Shown here: positions 22,728 to 30,875 of the stretch, piece after piece
Layout of the letters: each line of letters starts with the position of its first letter
How positions within the stretch are numbered: the first letter of the stretch is position 1
NCBI GenBank assembly: GCA_002398105.1
Contig: DHCD01000066.1
Location: 2,304 to 37,277, forward strand
Direction of reading: 5' to 3'
Source of the DNA: Syntrophomonas sp. UBA4911
Lineage (GTDB): Bacteria > Bacillota > Syntrophomonadia > Syntrophomonadales > Syntrophomonadaceae
Length of the DNA: 34,974 nt
Program-made: the position numbers and the translations under genes
The notes under the pieces: model-generated
Told to the model about the DNA's origin: nothing
Seen by the model: only the letters and a program-made list of their open reading frames with translations
Databases searched by the model: none

Positions 22728-24362
22728 ATGATTGCCAAGGAAATTAAGTTTGGGGAAGAAGCCAGAAGAGCATTGGAAAGAGGCGTTGATACCTTGGCCA
22801 ATGCGGTTAAAGTAACTCTGGGACCCAAAGGCCGCAATGTGGTTTTAGATAGGAAGTTTGGTTCACCCACAATTACCAATGATGGTGTAACTATCGCCAG
22901 AGATATTGACCTGGAAGATCCCTGGGAAAATCTGGGGTGCCAGCTGGTTAAAGAAGTAGCCATCAAGACTAACGATGTTGCTGGTGACGGAACCACCACC
23001 GCAACTGTTCTGGCCCAGGCAATGATAAAAGAAGGTCTGAAAAACGTAGCCGCCGGCGCCAATCCCATGATCATGAGAAGGGGCATTGAAATGGCGGTAA
23101 AAGCTGCGGTAGAAGAGATAAAGAATATCAGCAAAGAGGTGGATTCCAAAGAATCTATTGCTCAGATAGCTGCTATTTCTGCCGACGATTCCGAAATCGG
23201 CGCCCTGATTGCGGATGCTATGGAGAAGGTGGGCCGGGATGGAGTTATCACGGTTGAAGAATCGCAGTCCATGGGAACTTATCTGGAAGTGGTCGAAGGC
23301 ATGAGCTTTGACCGCGGCTATATATCCCCCTATATGGTAACCAACACGGAAAAGATGGAAGCAGTTCTGGATGATCCCTACATTCTTATCAGTGACAAGA
23401 AGATATCCTCCATCACGGAAGTTCTGCCTGTGCTGGAAAAAGTGGTTCAGACCGGAAAACCTTTGCTGCTGATTGCTGAGGAGGTTGAAGGCGAGGCCTT
23501 GGCTACTCTGATAGTCAATAAACTGAAGGGCACATTCAACTGTGTAGCAGTCAAAGCCCCTGCTTTCGGGGAAAGAAGGAAAGCTATGCTGGATGATATC
23601 GCTATTTTGACCAAAGGCCAGGTAGCTTCAGAAGATCTGGGAATTAAGATGGAAAATGTAACCCTTGATATGCTGGGCCGGGCTCATCAGGTAGTAGTCA
23701 AGAAGGAAGAATGCATAATCGTAGATGGCGCCGGCAGCGAAGAAGACATAAAAGCCCGTATCGCCAACATAAAGAGACAGCTGGAAGAAACCGATTCCGA
23801 GTATGATAAAGAAAAGCTGCAGGAGAGAATGGCCAAGCTGTCCGGTGGCGTGGCTATCATTCAGGTGGGAGCCGCTACCGAGACCGAACTGAAGGAAAAG
23901 AAACACCGCATTGAAGACGCTTTGGCAGCTACCAAAGCCGGTGTTGAAGAAGGCATGGTTTCCGGAGGCGGTACCGCATTAATCAATGCTATGGCCGCAG
24001 TAGAAAAGGTTGAAGCTTCCGGTGATGAGTTTACCGGAGTAAATCTGGTCAAGAAGGCTCTGGAAGAGCCGCTGCGTCAAATTGCCAATAATGCCGGGGT
24101 AGAAGGCTCGGTAGTAGTTGAAAAAGTAAAAGAAGCCGCTCCGGGAGTAGGGTATAACGCTTTAACCGGGGTTTATGAGAATATGGTAGCAGCCGGAATC
24201 ATTGATCCGGCCAAAGTAACCCGTTCAGCGGTCCAGAATGCAGCCAGCATAGCAGCTATGGTTCTTACTACCGAAGCTGTGGTTTCGGAAATTCCCAATA
24301 AGGACGACGCGAAAGCCATGGCCGGTATGGGCGGCGGAGCCCCCGGAATGGGTATGATGTAA
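22728..24362 (+). CDS. groEL: Chaperonin GroEL
   Basis: GroEL is the 60 kDa tetradecameric ATP-driven folding chamber. The N-terminal AKEIKFGEEARRALERGVD, nucleotide motif GDGTTTATVLAQA (about 86-98), ALAATKAGVEEGMVSGGGTA (about 398-417) and C-terminal Gly-Met tail (ending GAPGMGMM) are textbook. At 544 residues it is full length, and no key motif is missing. ATG at 22728 follows AGAAGGAGG. A strong terminator closes the groESL operon. Confidence 0.99.
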   Translation: MIAKEIKFGEEARRALERGVDTLANAVKVTLGPKGRNVVLDRKFGSPTITNDGVTIARDIDLEDPWENLGCQLVKEVAIKTNDVAGDGTTTATVLAQAMIKEGLKNVAAGANPMIMRRGIEMAVKAAVEEIKNISKEVDSKESIAQIAAISADDSEIGALIADAMEKVGRDGVITVEESQSMGTYLEVVEGMSFDRGYISPYMVTNTEKMEAVLDDPYILISDKKISSITEVLPVLEKVVQTGKPLLLIAEEVEGEALATLIVNKLKGTFNCVAVKAPAFGERRKAMLDDIAILTKGQVASEDLGIKMENVTLDMLGRAHQVVVKKEECIIVDGAGSEEDIKARIANIKRQLEETDSEYDKEKLQERMAKLSGGVAIIQVGAATETELKEKKHRIEDALAATKAGVEEGMVSGGGTALINAMAAVEKVEASGDEFTGVNLVKKALEEPLRQIANNAGVEGSVVVEKVKEAAPGVGYNALTGVYENMVAAGIIDPAKVTRSAVQNAASIAAMVLTTEAVVSEIPNKDDAKAMAGMGGGAPGMGMM

Positions 24363-24375
24363 TAGCTTAATTAAT

Positions 24376-24405
24376 AAAAAAGCTGGCGTAAGCCAGCTTT
24401 TTTTA
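24376..24405 (+). terminator. Intrinsic terminator after groEL
   Basis: AAAAAAGCTGGC (24376-24387) and GCCAGCTTTTTT (24392-24403) form a 12-pair stem with a four-base loop and a T run. Confidence 0.93.
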
Positions 24406-24455
24406 GCATATACTGCCGCTTTAGGATAAAATAACAGGCCAATCCTCGAAATAAA

Positions 24456-24464
24456 TGTTATAAT
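24456..24464 (+). promoter_or_regulatory. Extended -10 promoter before the membrane protein gene
   Basis: TGTTATAAT (24456-24464) is an exact TGnTATAAT extended -10 element, 47 bases before the start codon. No clear -35 is present, as is often the case for extended -10 promoters. Confidence 0.55.
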
Positions 24465-24511
24465 TTGTACAGTTATCTGACAAATAAGACAGCAGCTTTG
24501 GAGGAAGTCGT

Positions 24512-24985
24512 ATGCGAAAGATTAAAAATGGACTGGCGGCGCTCTTGGCCTATTGTATACTGGCGGCCGTTGCTTATGGTGCGATCACTTTTTGGAATTG
24601 GCATCCTGAATTTACTTATACAATAACCTTTATGCTAGCGGTGGTTATATGGTATGAAGCCTTGACCCGGGCTTTTAAGAGAGACTTAGGGAGAGGCGTG
24701 GGGGTAGTTTTAGCCTATATTATTCCCAGTATAATAATATCTTATCTTAATTACAGCGCCAGCCTGGCTGGGGCAGGAAAAGCCACTATTAACGCCACGG
24801 TGTATAAATTATTCCACATGCCGATGATTTTCGGACTAAATAGCGTATCCGGGCTTCTGACCGACTATCCCCTGTTGATGATATTTTTTCCTTCGCTCAT
24901 GATGCTGATTCTGGCTATCTATCCCTTTGCTCACAATATCTCCAAAGCCATTGAGGCCCAGCATACTCAATACATATTCAGATAA
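24512..24985 (+). CDS. Membrane protein of unknown function
   Basis: I do not recognise this 157-residue protein. It has four likely membrane helices (about 9-28, 36-53, 65-82 and 123-145), a basic loop after the second (TRAFKRDLGRG) and an outer or inner loop with NATVYKLFHMPMIFGLNSV between the third and fourth. There is no signal peptidase site, lipobox or catalytic motif. ATG at 24512 follows TTGGAGGA. It is monocistronic, with its own extended -10 promoter and a large hairpin 25 bases behind its stop. A transporter subunit or a structural membrane protein is possible, but nothing decides it. Confidence 0.85.
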   Translation: MRKIKNGLAALLAYCILAAVAYGAITFWNWHPEFTYTITFMLAVVIWYEALTRAFKRDLGRGVGVVLAYIIPSIIISYLNYSASLAGAGKATINATVYKLFHMPMIFGLNSVSGLLTDYPLLMIFFPSLMMLILAIYPFAHNISKAIEAQHTQYIFR

Positions 24986-25010
24986 GACGGCGACTAAAAC
25001 TTATTATTTT

Positions 25011-25053
25011 ATATATCACAGGAATGTTCTGAAGAACTATTCCTGTGATATAT
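25011..25053. terminator. Large perfect hairpin, possible terminator
   Basis: ATATATCACAGGAAT (25011-25025) pairs exactly with ATTCCTGTGATATAT (25039-25053), and GTTC/GAAC continues the stem inward with one bulged base. There is no proper T run on either strand, so it may instead stabilise the 3' end of the mRNA. Confidence 0.55.
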
Positions 25054-25178
25054 TTGTCCCCGCTTTCAGCCCCGCCTTAGCATGACTTGTTCCAACGGAT
25101 GACAAATATTTCTGGTGATGGCCGCCTGAGGGAAGGGCGAGCACAGTTGTGCAAGAAATAAGAATATTCTGAAAATTG

Positions 25179-25207
25179 TTGACATCCTTTTATCCAACTG
25201 CTTTAAT
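25179..25207 (+). promoter_or_regulatory. Promoter of the fatty-acid operon
   Basis: A perfect TTGACA (25179-25184) and TTTAAT (25202-25207) are separated by 17 bases, 67 bases before fabH. It is the best promoter in the window. I see no FapR or FabT operator that I can recognise; the only nearby palindrome is AGAATATTCT at 25161-25170. Confidence 0.85.
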
Positions 25208-25273
25208 TTAACCAAGCTTTTTCCCGGCCGGCATCTTGGCTCAAAAAAGTAACAACCAGGCAGGTGTAGATAA

Positions 25274-26260
25274 TTGAACATTCAAATAAAAGCTCTGGGG
25301 CATGCTTTGCCTCCTCGGGTCATGAGTAACAGTGACCTGGAGAAAATGGTTGATACCAACAACGAATGGATAATAGAGAGAACGGGAATAAAAGAAAGAA
25401 GGATTGCCGCTAAGGAAACGCGCACTTCCGACCTCTGTTACGATGCAGCCGCCATGGCTCTGCAAAAAGCCGGAATAGAAGCCGGGCAACTGGATTTGAT
25501 AATTGTGGCGACTGTAACTCCGGATATGCCGTTTCCAGCTACGGCCTGCATTCTGCAGGAGCGTTTGGAAGCCCGCAATGCTGCGGCTTTTGATCTGGGA
25601 GCGGGTTGTACCGGGTTTCTTTATGCCCTGACCGTAGCGGAAAAGTTCCTATCTACCGCCGGATATAATTATATCCTGGTAGTGGCTTCCGACCTCTTGT
25701 CCCGAATAACCGATTATAGTGATCGCAATACCTGTGTACTTTTTGGCGATGGCGCCGGGGCCGCGGTCCTGGCCCGGGGCGAGTCTCCGGCAGGTATCAT
25801 CGCCACCTATCTGGCGGCGGACGGCAGGGGGGCCGAGTCACTCTACATGCCGGCCGGCGGTTCGGCTTTACCAGCCTCGGAACAAACTATCCGTGACCGC
25901 TTGCATTACATCAAAATGAATGGCAATGAGGTGTTCCGCTTCGCCAGCCAGGCTATGGCCGAAGTCAGCGAAAAATTACTGGCCCGGGCCGGTCTTGATT
26001 ATGGGGATATTGATGTCTTTGTGCCTCACCAGGCCAATATCCGTATCATAAAAACAGCTATGAAACGTATGCATATACCGGAAGCGAAGACCCTGATCAA
26101 TATAGACAAATTCGGCAATATGTCGGCTGCCTCTATACCGGTGGCTCTTTCCATGGCAGACCTGGAGGGCAGAATCCGGCCGGGAGATTTGGTTTTAATG
26201 GTGGCCTTTGGTGCAGGGCTGACCTGCGGCGGAGCTATTGTTCGCTGGGGGAGGGATTAG
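25274..26260 (+). CDS. fabH: 3-oxoacyl-[ACP] synthase III
   Basis: FabH starts fatty-acid synthesis by condensing acetyl-CoA or a branched acyl-CoA with malonyl-ACP. The Cys-His-Asn triad is Cys112 (GAGCTGFLYAL), His252 (PHQANIRII) and Asn282 (KFGNMSAASIP). It has 328 residues. It starts at TTG 25274, eight bases after AGGCAGGTG. It is the first gene of a nine-gene fab/acc operon and probably sets the membrane's chain-type profile. The primer preference (acetyl versus branched) cannot be read with confidence. Confidence 0.96.
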   Translation: MNIQIKALGHALPPRVMSNSDLEKMVDTNNEWIIERTGIKERRIAAKETRTSDLCYDAAAMALQKAGIEAGQLDLIIVATVTPDMPFPATACILQERLEARNAAAFDLGAGCTGFLYALTVAEKFLSTAGYNYILVVASDLLSRITDYSDRNTCVLFGDGAGAAVLARGESPAGIIATYLAADGRGAESLYMPAGGSALPASEQTIRDRLHYIKMNGNEVFRFASQAMAEVSEKLLARAGLDYGDIDVFVPHQANIRIIKTAMKRMHIPEAKTLINIDKFGNMSAASIPVALSMADLEGRIRPGDLVLMVAFGAGLTCGGAIVRWGRD

Positions 26261-26262
26261 GG

Positions 26263-27216
26263 ATGCGCTTCAGAACCCGATTATGTGATCTTCTAAATAT
26301 CGAATACCCGATAATACAGGGCGCTATGGCCTGGATAGCGGGAGGAAGGCTGGCGGCAGCCGTATCCGAGGCGGGAGGATTAGGAGTAATAGGTACCGGC
26401 GACGGAGACCGGGCGTGGCTGGAAAGGGAGATAGAGCTTGCCCGCCGGCGTACGCAAAAGCCTTTTGCGGTTAATCTCATGTTGGCCTCTCCTCATGTTG
26501 AGGAGATCGTTGATTTGGTAATCAAGGCTCAGATACCGGTGGTAACCACCGGCGGGGGCAATCCGGGCCGTTATATGGAAAGCCTGAAAAACGCCGGCAT
26601 CAAGGTGCTTCCGGTAGTAGCCTCCCTGGCACTGGCCCGCCGCCTCAGCCGGCTGGGGGCGGATGCCATTATTGCTGAAGGCAGCGAATCGGGCGGCCAT
26701 GTCGGAGAGATGTCCACCATGTGTCTGGTGCCGATGGTGGTGGATGCGGTCGATGGACCGGTAGTTGCTGCCGGCGGCATCGCCGATGGCCGGGGGGTTA
26801 TGGCCGCCCTGGCCCTGGGGGCGGAGGGGGTACAGCTGGGTACCCGCTTTGTTTGTGCTCAGGAATGCGATGTACATCCCCTTTATCAGGAGAAGATAAT
26901 AAAAGCCCGTGACCGGGACACAGTTGTCTGCGGTCAGTCCACCCTGCACCCGGTGCGGGCTATTCACAATCGTTTTACCCGGGAATATCTTAAACTGGAG
27001 ACAGCGGGAGGCAACCGGGAATTGCTGGAGGAAATGGGCCGGGGACGTTACCCCCGGGCAGCTCTGCAGGGGGAAGTAAATGAGGGCACCATACTGGCAG
27101 GGCAGATATGCGGATTGGTGAATCAGGTGCAGCCTGCGGCTGATATCGTGAATGAGATAATCAAGGACGCCATTGCGGTCAGACAGAGAATGGAGGGTAT
27201 ATCATGCCGGCTTTAG
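26263..27216 (+). CDS. fabK: FMN-dependent enoyl-[ACP] reductase II
   Basis: FabK performs the last reduction of each elongation round using FMN and NAD(P)H; it replaces FabI and is insensitive to triclosan in known cases. It is a 317-residue nitronate-monooxygenase-like barrel. IIQGAMAWIAGGRLAAAVSE (about 18-37) opens the FMN site, ASPHVEEIVDL and TTGGGNPG follow, and IAEGSESGGHVGEM carries the conserved His146. The ATG is two bases after fabH, and its end overlaps fabD by 13 bases. No fabI or fabL lies in the cluster, so FabK is likely the main enoyl reductase. Confidence 0.93.
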   Translation: MRFRTRLCDLLNIEYPIIQGAMAWIAGGRLAAAVSEAGGLGVIGTGDGDRAWLEREIELARRRTQKPFAVNLMLASPHVEEIVDLVIKAQIPVVTTGGGNPGRYMESLKNAGIKVLPVVASLALARRLSRLGADAIIAEGSESGGHVGEMSTMCLVPMVVDAVDGPVVAAGGIADGRGVMAALALGAEGVQLGTRFVCAQECDVHPLYQEKIIKARDRDTVVCGQSTLHPVRAIHNRFTREYLKLETAGGNRELLEEMGRGRYPRAALQGEVNEGTILAGQICGLVNQVQPAADIVNEIIKDAIAVRQRMEGISCRL

Positions 27217-28139
27217 CTTTTGTTTTTCCGGGACAGGGAGCTCAGTATACCGGAATGGGCCGAGAAATGGCAGAAAAATACCCGGAAGCAGCCGAAGTCT
27301 TTGACCGGGCTGATCGGATCAGCAGTTACAAAATCAGTGATCTTTGCTTTTACGGTCCTGCCGCTAAATTAAACCAGACAGAATTCGCGCAGCCGGCATT
27401 GTTGGTAACCAGCCTGGCGCTTCTGGCGGTAGTAAAAAAACAGGGGATTTATCCCAACCTGCTGGCTGGATTGAGCTTGGGCGAGTATACTGCCCTGACG
27501 GCATCCGGTTCCATTGACCTGGAAGACGTTTTGCCCCTGGTTCAAACCCGAGCCGGTCTGATGCAGGCGGCGGTCTCCCCAGGGGAAGGGGCCATGGCCG
27601 CGGTTTTGGGACTGGATTATGAAATCCTGGACCGGGTTTGTCGGGAAACGGAGGGAATAGTGGATATTGCCAATCTGAACTGCCCGGGTCAGATGGTTAT
27701 TTCCGGAGCCAGAGAAGCAGTTTTACGGGCCGGCGATATATTGCGGGCACAGGGGGGAAAGGTAAAAATACTGGAAGTATCTGTTCCTTCCCACAGCCGT
27801 TTGATGAAACCGGCGGCCGACAAGCTGCAGGAGCATCTGCAGCGGCTGCAGTGGCATAATCCGACTCCGGGAGTCATAAGCAATGTAAACGGGCAGGAGC
27901 ATAGCCCGGAAAGGATTGGCGATTTACTGGTACAACAGCTATATTCCCCGGTACAATGGGAAGCCAGCGTCAGGTATATGGCGGAAAAGGTGGACTATTT
28001 TATTGAAATCGGGCCGGGCAGGACCTTATCCGGTTTGATCAAACGTATTGCTCCCAGTCGTTTGCTGGGAAATGTAGAGGACAGTAAATCATTGGCAAAA
28101 GTAATTGAGGAGGTTGAGGCGGATTGCAGGAAAGGGTAG
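27204..28139 (+). CDS. fabD: Malonyl-CoA:ACP transacylase
   Basis: FabD loads malonate from CoA onto ACP. Ser91 in AGLSLGEYTAL is the nucleophile and His197 in VPSHSRLM is the base; FPGQGAQYTGMG (8-19) is the oxyanion region, and EIGPGRTLSGLIKRI lies near the C-terminus. It has 311 residues. ATG at 27204 follows GGAGGG inside fabK, and its last 16 bases overlap fabG, so translation along the cluster is coupled. Confidence 0.96.
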   Translation: MPALAFVFPGQGAQYTGMGREMAEKYPEAAEVFDRADRISSYKISDLCFYGPAAKLNQTEFAQPALLVTSLALLAVVKKQGIYPNLLAGLSLGEYTALTASGSIDLEDVLPLVQTRAGLMQAAVSPGEGAMAAVLGLDYEILDRVCRETEGIVDIANLNCPGQMVISGAREAVLRAGDILRAQGGKVKILEVSVPSHSRLMKPAADKLQEHLQRLQWHNPTPGVISNVNGQEHSPERIGDLLVQQLYSPVQWEASVRYMAEKVDYFIEIGPGRTLSGLIKRIAPSRLLGNVEDSKSLAKVIEEVEADCRKG

Positions 28140-28864
28140 CGCTGATAACCGGAAGTTCCCGGGGAATAGGCCGTACCGTTGCCTTGACTTTTGCCCGCCA
28201 GGGCTATAAAGTAGTGGTTAATTATCACCGCAACCGGGACCAGGCGGAGCAGGTGATGGCAGAAGTCAATGCGGCCGGCAGCGGAGGCATTCTGGTTCAG
28301 GCCGATGTATCCCGGCCCGAAGAGGCCCGGGAACTGATAGAAGCAGGGATAAAAGAATTTGGTCGCCTTGATGTACTGGTCAACAATGCCGGCATCAATC
28401 ACGACCAGTTGATGCTCAGAATACAGGATGACGAATGGGAAAGGGTGATAGATACCAACCTGGCTTCAGCCTTTTACTGCAGCCGGGCTGCGGTAAAGCA
28501 CATGCTCAGAAAACGCTTTGGCCGGATTATCAGCCTTTCCTCGGTAGTAGGAATCAGCGGCAATGCCGGCCAGACCCATTATGCGGCCGCCAAATCCGGA
28601 CTGCTGGGTTTAACTTATTCCATTGCCCGGGAATATGGAAGCCGGGGAATCACAGCCAATGCTGTCGCTCCGGGATATATTGAGAGCGACATGACCGCAG
28701 GCCTTAACGAAGAACAGCGCCGGCAGATTTTGTCCGCTATAGCGGCAGGCAGGCTGGGAAAGCCTGAAGATGTGGCGGCGGTGGTGCTCTTTCTGGCCTC
28801 CGCCGAGGCTTCCTATGTCAACGGTCAGGTAATCCGGGTAGACGGAGGCATGGGGCCGTTTTAG
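28124..28864 (+). CDS. fabG: 3-oxoacyl-[ACP] reductase
   Basis: FabG reduces the 3-keto group with NADPH after each condensation. It is a short-chain dehydrogenase with the cofactor loop TGSSRGIGR (9-17), NNAG (87-90), and the catalytic Ser140, Tyr153 and Lys157 (YAAAK). It has 246 residues. It starts at TTG 28124 with GAGGAGGT upstream within fabD. A 72-base gap to acpP contains a possible internal promoter. Confidence 0.95.
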   Translation: MQERVALITGSSRGIGRTVALTFARQGYKVVVNYHRNRDQAEQVMAEVNAAGSGGILVQADVSRPEEARELIEAGIKEFGRLDVLVNNAGINHDQLMLRIQDDEWERVIDTNLASAFYCSRAAVKHMLRKRFGRIISLSSVVGISGNAGQTHYAAAKSGLLGLTYSIAREYGSRGITANAVAPGYIESDMTAGLNEEQRRQILSAIAAGRLGKPEDVAAVVLFLASAEASYVNGQVIRVDGGMGPF

Positions 28865-28898
28865 GCTCGTAAAAGGTTTATTTCCCCTGTTATTTAAC

Positions 28899-28916
28899 TA
28901 TAATAACATTATTAAT
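28899..28916 (+). promoter_or_regulatory. Possible internal promoter for acpP
   Basis: The only sizeable gap inside the operon holds an AT-rich stretch with a TATAAT word about 35 bases before acpP; the -35 is poor (TTTATT, 16 bases upstream). Extra expression of acpP would make sense, since ACP is needed in large amounts. Confidence 0.3.
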
Positions 28917-28936
28917 GATTTAAGGAGGAATACAGA

Positions 28937-29173
28937 ATGGCAGTGTTTGATGAGCTGGTCAAGATAATTGCGGAGATTAAGGATATCCCTGAGGATGAGA
29001 TTAAAATGGAGTCCAGTTTCGAAGAGAATCTGGAGGCTGATTCCCTGGATATAGTGGAAATGCTGATGCTGCTGGAGGAAAAATTCGATATCCAGATACC
29101 GGAAGAAGCCGCCGAAAAATTAAAAACAGTGGGGGATGCGGTTAGTTACGTGGAGAATTTACTGGACCAATAA
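28937..29173 (+). CDS. acpP: Acyl carrier protein
   Basis: ACP carries growing acyl chains on 4'-phosphopantetheine. Ser36 in EADSLDIVEM is the attachment site used by AcpS. At 78 residues it is a normal, acidic four-helix protein. ATG at 28937 follows AAGGAGG. It is the central substrate of all neighbouring enzymes. Confidence 0.98.
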   Translation: MAVFDELVKIIAEIKDIPEDEIKMESSFEENLEADSLDIVEMLMLLEEKFDIQIPEEAAEKLKTVGDAVSYVENLLDQ

Positions 29174-29188
29174 GTCAGGAGTGATTAA

Positions 29189-30433
29189 ATGTCACAACGA
29201 CGTGTAGTTGTTAGTGGTATGGGAGTTATCTCTGCCATTGGACTGGACAGGGATACGTTCTGGGCAAATCTGCTCCAGGGAAAAAGCGGGATAGGGCCAA
29301 TTGAACGTTTTGACAGCTCTGCCTTTCCCAGCCGGATGGCGGCTGAAATCAAGAATTTTAATGCTGCGGATTATATGGCTAAAAAAGATGCCCGGCGCAT
29401 GGATCGCTTCGTCCAGTACGCCTGTGCGGCAGCCTCAATGGCAGTCGCCGACGCTGGTCTGGCAAACGTTTTACCTAAGGTAAAAGAACGTACCGGGGTA
29501 ATAATCGGTTCCGGTATAGGCGGAATTGAGACCTTTGAACAACAGCACAGCAATATGCTGAACCGGGGCATTGGCGCCATCAGTCCCTTCTTTATTCCCA
29601 TGATGATCCCCAATATGGCTTCAGGGCAGGTAGCGATTATGCTGGGAGTAACCGGGCCCAATTCCTGTACGGTTACGGCCTGTGCTTCTGCCACTCATGC
29701 TATCGGAGACGCTTATCGCGCTATTCAGAATAACAAGGCTGATATAATGCTGACCGGCGGCAGCGAGGCTTCCGTTACCCCTATGGCTATTGGCGGCTTC
29801 TGTGCCATGAAGGCTTTGTCCACCCGTAATGAAGAGCCTCAGAAGGCCTGCCGTCCCTTTGACTTACAACGAGATGGCTTCGTGATGGGCGAAGGCGCCG
29901 GGGTATTGGTTCTGGAAGAAATGGAACACGCCCTGCAGCGGGGTGTTGTACCTTATGCAGAGTTGATCGGCTTCGGCTGCAGCGCGGACGCCGTACATAT
30001 GGTGCAGCCCGATATTGAGGGAAGGGGTGCCGCTGCGGCTTTCCGCCATGCGCTGGCCGATGCCGGGATAAAGCCGGAGCAGGTGGATTATGTCAATGCC
30101 CATGGCACTGGCACCAGCCTCAATGACCAGATGGAAACCAAAGCGATTAAGGATGTTTTCGCCCAGCACAGTTATGAAATGGCGGTGAATTCTATAAAAG
30201 CGGCTACCGGGCACACGCTGGGGGCCGCAGGGGCGATGGAACTTATTGCCACCGTACAGAGTCTGATGGAGCAGATTATACCGCCGACCCTGAACCTGGA
30301 AGAACCGGATCCGCTTTGCGACCTGGATTATGTGCCCTTGAAGGCCAGAAAGAAAGATTTGCAGATTGCGGCTTCGGACTCTCTGGGCTTTGGCGGGCAC
30401 AATGCGGTTTTAATCTTGCGGAAAATGAGGTGA
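29189..30433 (+). CDS. fabF: 3-oxoacyl-[ACP] synthase II
   Basis: FabF elongates acyl-ACP with malonyl-ACP. The Cys-His-His triad is Cys165 (VTACASATHAIGD), His305 (NAHGTGTSLND) and His342 (TGHTLGAAGAME). It has 414 residues. ATG at 29189 lies 16 bases after acpP, with CAGGAG as SD. There is no fabB, so FabF is the only elongating synthase here. Its stop is eight bases before the fabZ start. Confidence 0.97.
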   Translation: MSQRRVVVSGMGVISAIGLDRDTFWANLLQGKSGIGPIERFDSSAFPSRMAAEIKNFNAADYMAKKDARRMDRFVQYACAAASMAVADAGLANVLPKVKERTGVIIGSGIGGIETFEQQHSNMLNRGIGAISPFFIPMMIPNMASGQVAIMLGVTGPNSCTVTACASATHAIGDAYRAIQNNKADIMLTGGSEASVTPMAIGGFCAMKALSTRNEEPQKACRPFDLQRDGFVMGEGAGVLVLEEMEHALQRGVVPYAELIGFGCSADAVHMVQPDIEGRGAAAAFRHALADAGIKPEQVDYVNAHGTGTSLNDQMETKAIKDVFAQHSYEMAVNSIKAATGHTLGAAGAMELIATVQSLMEQIIPPTLNLEEPDPLCDLDYVPLKARKKDLQIAASDSLGFGGHNAVLILRKMR

Positions 30434-30441
30434 GTACGGGC

Positions 30442-30873
30442 TTGAATATTGAGCAGATAATGGAAATATTACCTCACCGCTACCCTTTTCTGATGGTGGA
30501 TAAGATTCTGGAGATTGATCCGGGAAAGAGTGCCTTGGGGCTAAAGAACGTATCTATAAACGAGCCATATTTTATGGGCCATTTTCCCGGGCATCCGGTG
30601 ATGCCTGGAGTTCTGATGATAGAAGCCATGGCTCAGGTAGGAGCCTGCGCCCTGCTGGCAGTGGATAAATACCGTAATCATCTGGCTTATCTGGCCGGAG
30701 TGGATCATATCCGGTTTCGGCGCATGGCCTCTCCGGGAGATACCTTGCTGATTAAATCAGAACTGCTGAATATAAAGGGGAATATCGGCAAAGGCCGGGG
30801 AGAAATCTCCATAGACAACGATACCCTTTGTAAAGGCGAATTCTGGTTTTCCCTCAATCAACTGGAGGGATAG
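30442..30873 (+). CDS. fabZ: 3-hydroxyacyl-[ACP] dehydratase
   Basis: FabZ dehydrates 3-hydroxyacyl-ACP to trans-2-enoyl-ACP. IMEILPHRYPFLMVDKI opens the hot-dog fold, and the catalytic pair is His47 (GHFPGHPVMPG) and Glu61. It has 143 residues. TTG at 30442, eight bases after GAGGTGA (30427-30433), is preferred; an in-frame GTG at 30430 overlaps the SD, and the frame opens far upstream inside fabF. accD begins two bases after its stop. Confidence 0.95.
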   Translation: MNIEQIMEILPHRYPFLMVDKILEIDPGKSALGLKNVSINEPYFMGHFPGHPVMPGVLMIEAMAQVGACALLAVDKYRNHLAYLAGVDHIRFRRMASPGDTLLIKSELLNIKGNIGKGRGEISIDNDTLCKGEFWFSLNQLEG

Positions 30874-30875
30874 CA

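Noticed and set aside
25161..25170. AGAATATTCT palindrome upstream of the fab promoter as a repressor operator
   Set aside because: Only ten bases, does not match FapR or FabT sites I know, and could be chance in AT-rich DNA.
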